From positions 16,523,401 to 16,587,400 of the forward strand of contig NC_087082.1 in the NCBI RefSeq assembly GCF_026151205.1: 64,000 bases of DNA, read 5' to 3'. This document shows, in pieces, positions 19,333-64,000 of the stretch. Positions within the stretch are counted from its first letter, which is position 1. Each line of letters begins with the position of its first letter. The notes beneath the pieces were generated by a model. It did no database searches, was not told where the DNA came from, and saw nothing but the letters and a program-made list of their open reading frames with translations. The position numbers and the translations under genes were made by a program. The DNA is from Bolinopsis microptera. Its lineage: Eukaryota > Ctenophora > Tentaculata > Lobata > Bolinopsidae.

Positions 19333-22052
19333 ATAATATTTTTAGTAGAAATCAATTTTTAACTATTCAACAGAAGTATATGGATATTTTTAATGACAGT
19401 GGTTTAACATGGTACTTTACCAACGAAACAACCAGAAGACGGCATGTGAAAGATACTCTCCAGGAGAGCCTCCTTGATCAGGTCTTGTATACAAATGATG
19501 CTCTTGTCAACGGTTGTAAGATTGTTTCACCGCTTGGTAAGAGTGATCACGTTGGGATACTTGTCGAACTGGTTGTTTCGCCAAATACTGATAAGAGTCC
19601 TAAAGAGAAAACTGTAAAACCTATCTGGGGTAAGATTTCGTCTGATGAATTATTGAAGTTTAGTATGAATAACATTGACTGGGATTATAGTTCTACAAAT
19701 TATAATGTTCAAGAAATGTGGACTGAACTACATGGTAAACTGGAGGCTGTTGCCGCTGCTGTCCCAGCTGCTTCTGTTTATCTCGACAACAGGCCTGTCA
19801 AGTTGCCATGGAGTACAACTTCACTTAAGAGAATGAGGAAGAACAAGGACAAAGCATGGGCTGAGTTTGATAGAAATCCATCTGTAATCAATTTTAGTTA
19901 TGCTAATAGCAAGCAACATATTTTTGAAGTGGCTGAAGTTAAAGCTAAAGTTAACTATGAAAAGAAGATTACATCTAATTTAAAGCAGAATAGTAAGTCT
20001 TTTTACTCATATTTACGTAACAAAAGGCAAGTAAAATCAAGTGTGGTTTCCTTGGATAGAGGAGATGGTACACGCACAGATAGTTCTGCTGAGTCTGCTG
20101 AAGTACTTGCAAGTGCCTTCAGCTCAGTGTTTGTGTGTGAGCCACCTGGCCCTCTTCCTGAGAATGACACTTTGGATTATGATAAAGATGTTATTAGTGA
20201 TTTGCAAGTTAGCAGTGCTGATATTAAGAAGCAACTTTTAAAGCTTAATATTTTTAAGAGTTCAGGTCCGGATGGTGTTCATCCAAAGTTATTAAAATCG
20301 TTAGCTTATGATGACAACTTTGTAGAAGCAGTCACTAAATTATTTAAAATGTGTTCAGAAACGGGATCTCTTCCTGAAGTGTGGAAGTCAGCATCCGTTG
20401 TAGCATTGTTTAAAAAGGGTGTTAAATCAGATCCCTTAAACTATAGACCAGTTTCCTTAACTTGTATTTTGTGCAAAGTGTACGAAAAGTTGGTGAGGGC
20501 ACATTTATTGGATTTTTTAGAAGAACGAATATCAAAGCATCAGCATGGATTTGTTAAGGGCAAATCTTGCTTATCTAATCTTTTAGAGACATTTGATAAT
20601 ATTCTTGATATTTTAGATGAAGGTGATCCTGTTGATCTACTGTATTTTGATTTTAGTAAGGCCTTTGACACTGTCCCCCACTTTAGGCTTTTATCTAAAT
20701 TGGAGGGGTTTGGGGTCAAAGGAAAAGTTTTAGATGTTATTAAAGATTTTCTCACAGACAGAACCATGAGGGTTTGTGTAGAAGGACAATGGTCTGAGGT
20801 GAAACACGTGTTATCTGGTGTTCCCCAGGGGTCAGTATTGGGCCCTTTGCTATTTATTCTTTATATTAATGATTTACCTGATATAGTCAAGAATAAGATT
20901 AAATTATTTGCAGATGACCTAAAGTTGATTGGTAATGCAGCTAACCACAGCAGTGTTGCTGAAGATATTGTAGAACTGGAAGTCTGGGAGAGTATTTGGC
21001 TTTTGAAGTTTAATCCTGCTAAATGTAAAGTTGTTCATATTAATCTTAATAGCAACCCTAACTTAAATTATTTAGTAAATGGCGTAGAACTTGAAGTATC
21101 TGATCAGGAAAAAGATTTGGGGGTTATTACCCATAGTTCCCTGCTTTGGAATGAACAGATAAAAGCATGTATTTCCAAGGCAAATCGTATGATTTGCTGG
21201 ATTGTAAGGAATTTGATAATAAGAGAAAAATGTGTAATGATAGCCATCTATAAAGCTTTGATAAGACCTCATCTAGAGTATTGTGTCCAATTGTGGAATC
21301 CAGTTGCGGCTCATGGAAGTTGGGGGACTGTTTTGGAGCTGGAGAGCGTCCAGAGGCGGTTTACCCGTCTGATTGATGAGGTGGGTACTCTTCCTTACAG
21401 CCGTAGACTGGAAATCCTTAATTTGACAACGCTGGCAGAGCGGCGAATACGTGGGGACCTTATTGAAGCTTTTAAGGTTATTAATGGCTTGACTGATTAT
21501 GGTTCAGACTTGTTCAGACCAAGCAGATCAGGTCTTAATCTGGTTTCATCCAATAGATGTAGTAAGAGTGTGACAAAGGTCAAGAATCTTCAGTGTTCTT
21601 TTCTTCCAGAGCGGGTTGTTCCTTATTGGAACAAACTCCCTTCGGAGGTGAAGAACTGCTTGACAGTTTTGAGTTTTAAAATTGGATTGGAAAGTTTTAA
21701 AAAGAATATGATTTCTAAATGTATTGTAAATGACTTTCATTTTTGGAATGTTTCGAAAGAAGTTTTAACAAGAATTGAAGGTACCAGTTATATCAGTAAT
21801 AAGGAAAAACACAATGATTATCTGTGGTTCCATCCTTATGTAGCAAAGAAACGTTTTATAAATCTTTACTCCACTGGGAAGTATGAATAAATTAAATTTT
21901 GTAATGTTGTTTTTATTCATGATTAATATTTGATAAATTATTACCTTTAAATTTGATGGAGAAATAGTTATTTTTCCATGTAGTGTGATGATACTTTGTA
22001 GACATTAGTGATGATGTTATGTCATAATTTTTACTTACTTACTTACTTACTT
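19329..22052 (+). mobile_element. LINE B, 5'-truncated, nested in LINE A, (TTAC)n tail
   Basis: About 2.7 kb lies between the two copies of ATCTTA. The 3' end is a short UTR and five TTAC units (22031-22052), a microsatellite tail as in CR1/L2-like elements instead of poly(A). Truncation falls inside the endonuclease domain. The frame is intact, so the insertion is probably young. Confidence 0.85.
19380..21890 (+). CDS. LINE B ORF2 fragment: endonuclease end plus complete reverse transcriptase
   Basis: The frame is open for 836 codons. The first ~65 residues are the end of an AP-type endonuclease (LLDQVLYTND and SPLGKSDHVGI). A linker is followed by reverse transcriptase from ~290: SSGPDGVHPKLLK, YRPVSLTCILCKVYEKLVR, YFDFSKAFDTVPH (~420), LSGVPQGSVLGPLLF and LFADDLKLI (~510). 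The C-terminal region has VQRRFTRLI and WNKLPSEV, typical of ORF2 ends. The M at 19380 is simply the first in frame after 5' truncation, so the true protein was longer. There is no sign of host function. Confidence 0.88.
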   Translation: MDIFNDSGLTWYFTNETTRRRHVKDTLQESLLDQVLYTNDALVNGCKIVSPLGKSDHVGILVELVVSPNTDKSPKEKTVKPIWGKISSDELLKFSMNNIDWDYSSTNYNVQEMWTELHGKLEAVAAAVPAASVYLDNRPVKLPWSTTSLKRMRKNKDKAWAEFDRNPSVINFSYANSKQHIFEVAEVKAKVNYEKKITSNLKQNSKSFYSYLRNKRQVKSSVVSLDRGDGTRTDSSAESAEVLASAFSSVFVCEPPGPLPENDTLDYDKDVISDLQVSSADIKKQLLKLNIFKSSGPDGVHPKLLKSLAYDDNFVEAVTKLFKMCSETGSLPEVWKSASVVALFKKGVKSDPLNYRPVSLTCILCKVYEKLVRAHLLDFLEERISKHQHGFVKGKSCLSNLLETFDNILDILDEGDPVDLLYFDFSKAFDTVPHFRLLSKLEGFGVKGKVLDVIKDFLTDRTMRVCVEGQWSEVKHVLSGVPQGSVLGPLLFILYINDLPDIVKNKIKLFADDLKLIGNAANHSSVAEDIVELEVWESIWLLKFNPAKCKVVHINLNSNPNLNYLVNGVELEVSDQEKDLGVITHSSLLWNEQIKACISKANRMICWIVRNLIIREKCVMIAIYKALIRPHLEYCVQLWNPVAAHGSWGTVLELESVQRRFTRLIDEVGTLPYSRRLEILNLTTLAERRIRGDLIEAFKVINGLTDYGSDLFRPSRSGLNLVSSNRCSKSVTKVKNLQCSFLPERVVPYWNKLPSEVKNCLTVLSFKIGLESFKKNMISKCIVNDFHFWNVSKEVLTRIEGTSYISNKEKHNDYLWFHPYVAKKRFINLYSTGKYE

Positions 22053-22058
22053 ATCTTA

Positions 22059-22395
22059 GACGACAACTCCATCTGTCAAATTATATGTTTAGAATCATCC
22101 ATGACAATTGTCCTACAAACTTTATGAACAAATTTAGTTACATATCAGGAGGTAGTAGGAGCGGCGAAAGCTGCAACCTTTATGTCAATAGATCAACATC
22201 ACATAAAAACTTTCAATACTTGGGGGCAAAATGTTGGAATAATGTTCCAACAGATCTACGAAATCTGCCCGATGTTAAAAGCTTTAGTGATTCGTATAAG
22301 AAACAGCTACTATCATCTATAACAACAGACCCTAATTATACCGTCGACAATTCATATGACAAATTTTACACTGCAATCATAGTCGCCGATAACTA
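22059..22395 (+). pseudogene. LINE A reverse transcriptase, C-terminal piece
   Basis: The frame continues LINE A across the insertion and carries the typical end of LINE ORF2 proteins: a short C-terminal block with NLYVNRSTSHKNFQYLGAKC and then WNNVPTDLRN. It ends with TAA. Without LINE B, this piece would follow directly on 19328. Confidence 0.8.
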
Positions 22396-23929
22396 AGTAA
22401 CTTCTAATTCTTTTAAATCTGAGGCATATATAATTGATGTATCGAAAAGATATTCCCTTTTTTACCACCTTATCATTCTGATTGATTTTAAACATGACTG
22501 ACATGTTTTAACTGGAGAAGGGGTTCCCACAGTGGTAGTTTTATAAACCACTTTTAATTTATTGACCTATTATACTTAGTGGTAGTTTTATAGACCACAT
22601 TTAATTTATTAACTTATCATACTTAGTATTTTTTTTTGGTGACTGTATCACCCAGTTTTAACATTTGATAATTGTACAGTTTATTGACGACACATTGACT
22701 GAATGTTATTTTATATTCTAATTTATATTCTAGATATTTTATTTATTTTACAACAGACGACAACTTCCTGTTTTTTCTTCTATATTAGTTACTCATATCT
22801 CTTGTACAGACTTTTTTACAAGGACATTGACAAATGATACTCACATTAGGCATTCATTATTGCATCTAAATTATTTCACTTGCATTAGGCTTAGAAATTT
22901 ATTCTCTGGTCAACAGATTTCAAATGTTTAATTAATTTGTAGTATGACAGTAAGGTATATAAGAAGTTATTTAATTTTGCTTGGGCTATTATATTGACTA
23001 GGTATTGAGGTTTAATGATGATATGGAATTTGAATTCTATATAAATTTACACTATGTGGTTGGGGCATTTTGCATAGTAAATATGGTTACTACTCATATA
23101 TATCATATTATTTGATTGGTATTCGATTTCTGATTATTTCTCTAGGAATATGATTATTATATCTCAATTTGGCTTTAGGTAGGGTGCCCCGCTAAAAGAA
23201 CTGGATTCTTCCAGGAAGCATCCCGTGCACAGAGCTTGGTCTACATATATATTAAATTAGTAACCATTCATTCTGTATGTGCTCGAAAATTTATTTCAAT
23301 CAAAAGTATCCACTCTTTTTTTTCTATTTTTTAAGAAAAAAAAGGAAGCAACTCACGGTATCACTCTCATAAGAGAAATGTTTCATCATTTACCGGAGTT
23401 GCAACCATATATACACAATAAGGTTTGGTACTTTATCCGTACCTCCCCTTTCATAGAAATAATAGCAAAAATATACACCTATCTTTAAGAAATCAACATC
23501 TGATAGTGTAACTTCGTTTAACTTGATACCTGCCACCATGGACTATGAATGTTTCTAGACACTATCCTTTTGATATTGAGATATTGGTATCTCAGATCAC
23601 GTGTACATCGTTCCTTCCTTTTTTATGACACAGTAATTTATTGACACTCACAGCTATAATTTTAATCATTGAATCAGTATTTTTATCTGTGCTCTGCGTA
23701 ATGCATCACATGAATCAGTTTTTTTAATCTATTAACTTATTACACATTTGTGCTCTGCTTTAGCATCACTTGACTATTTAATAAAATTGTTTGTTCAGGC
23801 CATGACCTTATAGTCAGCCAATTGGCCATTGCTAAAAATAAAAAAAATGAATTAAAAAAAAACAAAAAAAAAACATCTGATATAAAACATTCGATCAACC
23901 AAAATTAAAACAATTTTCCTGTTAATAAT
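22396..23929. other. AT-rich region after LINE A, no gene
   Basis: No coding frame was recognised. A-rich tracts at 23830-23875 could be the 3' end of LINE A or of another element; the preceding 'gaccttatagtcagccaatt' resembles LINE 3' ends known from other animals, from memory only. Confidence 0.35.
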
Positions 23930-24242
23930 TTAACGGCACTCATAAGAGGTCATACTAGGTATAAGTCCAAATGCTGTGTCAGCAACCGTTTTTGTTACTT
24001 TCTTTTCTTCTTGACTCCTCACACCATGAACTGATACCACTATGCTTTTAAGCATAGCAAAGCATATCTTGGTCCTGATGTAGTTGATAACATCTGTCTA
24101 GCTCTCCTTTCTCTTCTTTGATATCAATCTAGCAAGACGTTTGTGAAATCTGTCACATTCTGGTGCTGTAGTCCCTGCTGTAGAAAACACTAGAGGAATG
24201 AAAGACGCTCTTTCAGTGTTGATGACTCGTGAGTTATACTTA
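23930..24242 (-). pseudogene. Retroelement protein-tail remnant, minus strand
   Basis: Reverse translation gives ~100 residues with one in-frame stop: SFIPLVFSTAGTTAPECDRF, then FHKRLARLISKK, then INYIRTKICFAMLKSIVVSV, ending in TAA. The pattern 'F.PLVFST.G....E...F.KRLA.L' followed by 'R....FA.L.S' recurs in retroelement-derived proteins of cnidarians and other invertebrates (from memory). It is a degraded fragment. Confidence 0.65.
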
Positions 24243-24589
24243 GTTTTTTTTTTTCTTCCTCATTTCTCTTGTACAACTTGTACAACTTGTATCCACTCTT
24301 GATTAATATATAAAGATTCCAACTAGTTTTTAGTTGACTATTTCCCTCACCAGTGTACCTTGCCCTGCTAATTACATCACATTATTTTATTGAACGTGTC
24401 GTTTTATATTTGTATCTACTCTTGTCGTATCTATGCGATTATCAGAAATTTTTGAACAGTTCTGTAAAATTAAACTGTGAGAATTTTGAGCCAAGAAGAT
24501 TCTAATTAACTAGTCTTCATATATGGAATCGTGTCTTGGTAGAAGATTGTAAATGGCCCTGATACCTTTTTTACTATGTTCTGAACTAT

Positions 24590-24775
24590 TCGATGAGATC
24601 ATGTTAGTCGAATTGGCAACAGTTAATTTGATAAGGAAAAGAAAAGAGAGGTATTGCGATGTGGTAAGACATGTAAGGACAAGAATAAGATTCGCTTATG
24701 TTAAGAACCACACTCATAGCTCTACGAGGGTACAGAGGAAAAAAAATGGACAGCAAATATGAGACACCACTATCA
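24590..24775 (+). pseudogene. Retroelement protein-tail remnant, plus strand
   Basis: Translation gives LIRKRKERYCDVVRHVRTRI and following residues. A frameshift near 24720 restores a match of the kind ALRGYRGKK. This is the second half of the same tail found inverted at 23930-24242, so two fragments of one family face each other ~350 bp apart. Confidence 0.55.
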
Positions 24776-25049
24776 GAAGTCTCTTATTATATATAACCTC
24801 ATCCCTGCCCCTATGATGGAGTAGATGTGTATATATCTGATTGTTGATATTTCATATTATATAATATTGGTAGCAGTGGACAATTTCCGTTACCTCTGTA
24901 TTGTGCTCTGCCAATTGCAACACTTGAATTACTTTATTGTATATATATACTGTTTGACACTTTATCTAAGTAATCTCTTACTTATACTAGTTAATGTGAT
25001 AAGTCTTAATAAATAGTAAATAATTAATATAATTATTAACCATTGCAGT

Positions 25050-26012
25050 ATGCTAGCCCGATCAGTGATTCCTCGAATTTGGTCAAGATCTTTCAGCAGT
25101 ATATGGGAGAAAAGGATTGATGACTTCACACCTATCAAAATTCAATCAAGCAGTGATGTTTTTGTCAGACAATATGATTGGAGAGCAGACTGTATTGAGC
25201 CAAAAACTAAATTGACATACCCAGAGAACGGTACAAGCGTTTCCCACACTGAAACTTTAGAGTTATGTAGTACTGATAGTGAAGAAATTAATGCAAAAAT
25301 TCCTGTCAAGTCACCGCTCTTTGTCAAATGCAGTAATGATGCCAGTGTTGATATTATTGGTCATGAGGCAGACATTGAAATTAAGACTGAGGCTGGTGGG
25401 TGCACTTTGAAAAGTGTCAAGGCAAATGAAACATCAATTATCAGCAAGTCAGGTTCAATCCAGTTGAACTCAATTGTTAGTAATTGCTCTATTATGACTG
25501 GAGGCAATGTGCTTGCCAAAAAAATTCAGGGTGAAAGACTTACAATTAGCACATCCTCCGGTTCAGTTGACATTGGGTCACTCTATGCACCAGAAGGAAA
25601 GATATTTGGCAAATATGGAGATGTCAAGATAGACAATGTTCATGGGAATTGCAAGATTGTCAGTGGTAGTGGTTCAGTTACCATTGGTTCATCTAAAGAC
25701 AATCTTGATATACGATGTCGAGGTGGAGAAGTGAAAGTAACTCTGCAAGATGTTGATCAGCAAGTTTTTATTCAGAGTTTTGGCGGTCCAGTAAAATTGT
25801 ACCTCAGTGAGGAAGTTTGCTCAAAATGCATGCTGAGTATTCAGTCGTCTGCTAAAGCTCAGGTTACAGATGAAATTCAGGAGATGGTCAATAAGAACAC
25901 TCAAGCATCAGCAATAGTGACGGTAGTAGCTTATGATGCTCCTATTTTTGTAGCCAAAGCAAAATCTTGGGGTGAATCGATGTGGGACAAGCTTAATGAT
26001 ATGGACAAATAA
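25050..26012 (+). CDS. FAM185A: FAM185A-like protein (DUF4097 adhesin-like beta fold), single exon
   Basis: Frame of 320 codons, ATG 25050, stop TAA 26010-26012, no intron in the coding region. The first ~20 residues are basic and hydroxylated without acids (MLARSVIPRIWSRSFSSIW), consistent with a mitochondrial presequence. Residues ~95-260 are repeated short beta strands of the type SGSIQLNSI, SGSVDIGSLYAPEGKIFGKY and GDVKIDNVHG, the parallel-beta pattern of DUF4097. The human protein (about 390 aa) has no established function. An AG at 25047-25048 lies one base before the ATG. The gene ends 570 bp before EPRS1 on the same strand. The family name is from pattern recognition. Confidence 0.75.
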   Translation: MLARSVIPRIWSRSFSSIWEKRIDDFTPIKIQSSSDVFVRQYDWRADCIEPKTKLTYPENGTSVSHTETLELCSTDSEEINAKIPVKSPLFVKCSNDASVDIIGHEADIEIKTEAGGCTLKSVKANETSIISKSGSIQLNSIVSNCSIMTGGNVLAKKIQGERLTISTSSGSVDIGSLYAPEGKIFGKYGDVKIDNVHGNCKIVSGSGSVTIGSSKDNLDIRCRGGEVKVTLQDVDQQVFIQSFGGPVKLYLSEEVCSKCMLSIQSSAKAQVTDEIQEMVNKNTQASAIVTVVAYDAPIFVAKAKSWGESMWDKLNDMDK

Positions 26013-26582
26013 AGCAACTAAGTTAATTAAGTGACCCCTTTTGTTAGATTTCCTCTCAACGCGTGTAATATTGTAAAATCAAAGCATTATTTATTGAAGA
26101 TAAACCGTTTAGAATCGTACCGTAATCAAAATTTTTATAAATTATGTCACATTTGATTTTTTATAATTTAACTGGACTTACTGTACATAAAACCCCTCCA
26201 GACATAAAAAAGAACTCTTTTTGCCTCTCATATGAATTTTAGCCTTAAAATTATTTCAAACTGGGAAAATCCATCTCTTTGTATGATATTTGGTTTTACA
26301 GTAAATTAATTAAAATATCCTCAGCACTAGTTCCATACTATGTGTGCATGCTAATAGGTCGGTTTCTAAAGTCAAGGTTTTCCAAAAGTTTTTACTCTAC
26401 ACATCGCTTTCTTACAACCGAAGTAAGTGATAGTATCTCAGTCTGTCAAATCAAACTTCAATCCTAATTTAGCTTATTAAGAAAAATTTTATTCTCATCA
26501 TGTTACAATTACTGTAATATGAAAACTGAAAATTGATGGTATCTTAACGCAATGTCTGACATCATTTTTCCAGATTGCAACA
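26013..26582. other. Short gap between FAM185A-like and EPRS1
   Basis: The gap is 570 bp and AT-rich. AATAAA overlaps the FAM185A-like stop (26008-26013). A pyrimidine-rich tract and CAG end at 26573, nine bases before the EPRS1 ATG. The gap is a candidate for either a compact promoter or an intercistronic region processed by trans-splicing. Confidence 0.45.
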
Positions 26583-63191
<36,609 letters not shown>

Positions 63192-63604
63192 AATATTTGG
63201 ATAGGACTCTCATAGCTGGCTGTTAGGGGTCTTTGACTATTGGTCATTCATGGTTTAAGGTTTTATTGGGCGTTTCTTTTGAAAATGGTGTTTTATTTGT
63301 TTGTGTTCAACATCATCACAAGTGATCACAAATTTGCAGCATATAAAAAAATCTAAACATGTGCGGAATCGCACTATTTGCAAAAAATTACCGCACCTAC
63401 ATGTTCCCTTGCTCCTTTAGAGTCTTTGCTCTTCGATCAAGAGTAAAGCACAGAGATATGATAAAAAACAATTGATTACTATTATAGAACCTGGATCTGT
63501 ATTCTGCATTAAAATTGAGGGGAACCCATGTTTAAAATTAACAAATAAACTAAAAGTAAATGATATCAATTATAATTACCTATATATAATGATTATGAAG
63601 AGAC
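63192..63604. other. EPRS1 3' flank
   Basis: 3' untranslated region and beyond. AATAAA at 63544-63549 is a candidate poly(A) signal about 355 bases after the stop. No other gene was seen. Confidence 0.45.
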
Positions 63605-63750
63605 CTTGGAGAAGCCCCAAAGCGAGCGACCGATTTCATTTCGGTATACTTTGTATTTGAGGTCGGTTGTCGGTTATTTCCTTTTGTTTGGGAAATGGAG
63701 ACACTTGCAGTGGTCCACTCTACCCAATTATGGGTTTTGGTAAAATTAAT
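63605..63750 (+). repeat. Dispersed repeat, partner of 2236-2395
   Basis: Blocks 'agcgagcgaccgat', 'ccttttgtttgggaaa' and 'tgggttttggtaaaatt' match the inverted copy at 2236-2395. Confidence 0.65.
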
Positions 63751-64000
63751 TCATACGTACTTTGTTCGAAACACTGTATTAATATTATCAAAGTTATCAA
63801 AATTCTGATAAATCAAATTATAGAATTTGTGTATTGCATAAATATTTTATCCAGAAAGAAAATAAACACGCCAGATACTAAAATTGTTATTAAATGTTTC
63901 CAGTTTATTTATTAACGGAAATCGTCATCAAAATAAAGGTTAGCCAAAATCACCGAGCTTTAAGTTTACAGTTCCTTAATCTCTGACTATGATACTTTCA
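63751..64000. other. AT-rich end of window
   Basis: No gene or repeat could be defined before the window ends. Confidence 0.4.

Larger units (their letters stand above)
18180..22395 (+). mobile_element. LINE A (CR1/L2/Jockey-like), 5'-truncated and interrupted by LINE B
   Basis: Its reverse-transcriptase frame runs to 19328, is broken by LINE B, and resumes at 22059 with the C-terminal tail that ends at the TAA near 22396. The duplicated hexamer ATCTTA marks both sides of the break (19323-19328 and 22053-22058). The endonuclease and any ORF1 are missing. A 3' UTR may run to the A-rich stretch at ~23835-23875, but that boundary is unproven. Confidence 0.8.

Overview
The window is nuclear DNA of an animal. 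Genes are split by GT-AG introns, retrotransposons of CR1/L2/Jockey type and tandem repeats are dense, and glutamyl- and prolyl-tRNA synthetase are fused in one gene, as in animals. A likely group is a cnidarian, possibly a hydrozoan. The reason is indirect: all five protein genes start only 1-9 bases after an AG acceptor, as expected of spliced-leader trans-splicing, and the repeats and the orphan GPCR fit. No sequence here fixes the species.

Layout. (1) 805-12629, + strand: a galactose-3-O-sulfotransferase-like Golgi enzyme gene in six coding exons (462 codons plus stop). Its introns hold MITE-like elements, an 11-bp minisatellite, and an ORF1-only retroelement inserted in that minisatellite. 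(2) 12.6-18.1 kb: repeat-rich intergenic DNA with a second copy of a 0.37-kb TIR element, GC-rich repeat modules and a long (CA)n tract. (3) 18.1-22.4 kb: a LINE interrupted by a second LINE, with a duplicated target site. (4) 23.9-24.8 kb: two short, oppositely oriented remnants of one reverse-transcriptase-associated protein tail. (5) 25050-26012: a single-exon FAM185A-like gene. (6) 26583-63191: the complete coding region of the bifunctional glutamyl/prolyl-tRNA synthetase (EPRS1). I assembled 29 exons, with all phases agreeing, giving 1805 aa and eight WHEP repeats, seven of them in one exon.

EPRS1 introns act as hosts. Intron 9 (15.4 kb) carries a small secreted-peptide precursor gene on the minus strand, a 3.3-kb array of a 56-bp repeat, and a minus-strand LINE with an esterase-type ORF1 fragment and an ORF2 with one frameshift. 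Intron 23 (9.3 kb) carries an intronless rhodopsin-like GPCR on the minus strand, an 0.8-kb array of a 32-bp repeat, a tRNA-Leu(CAA) gene, and an array of about 300-bp units rich in CACGTG.

A recurring theme is tandem duplication at exon edges. The acceptor of EPRS1 exon 28 sits in nine 50-bp copies. Exon 7 has repeats before its acceptor and a duplicated donor. The start of sulfotransferase exon 4 has a stray copy beside the 11-bp minisatellite. Exon coordinates come from hand translation, phase matching and remembered family conservation, with no alignment or transcript evidence.
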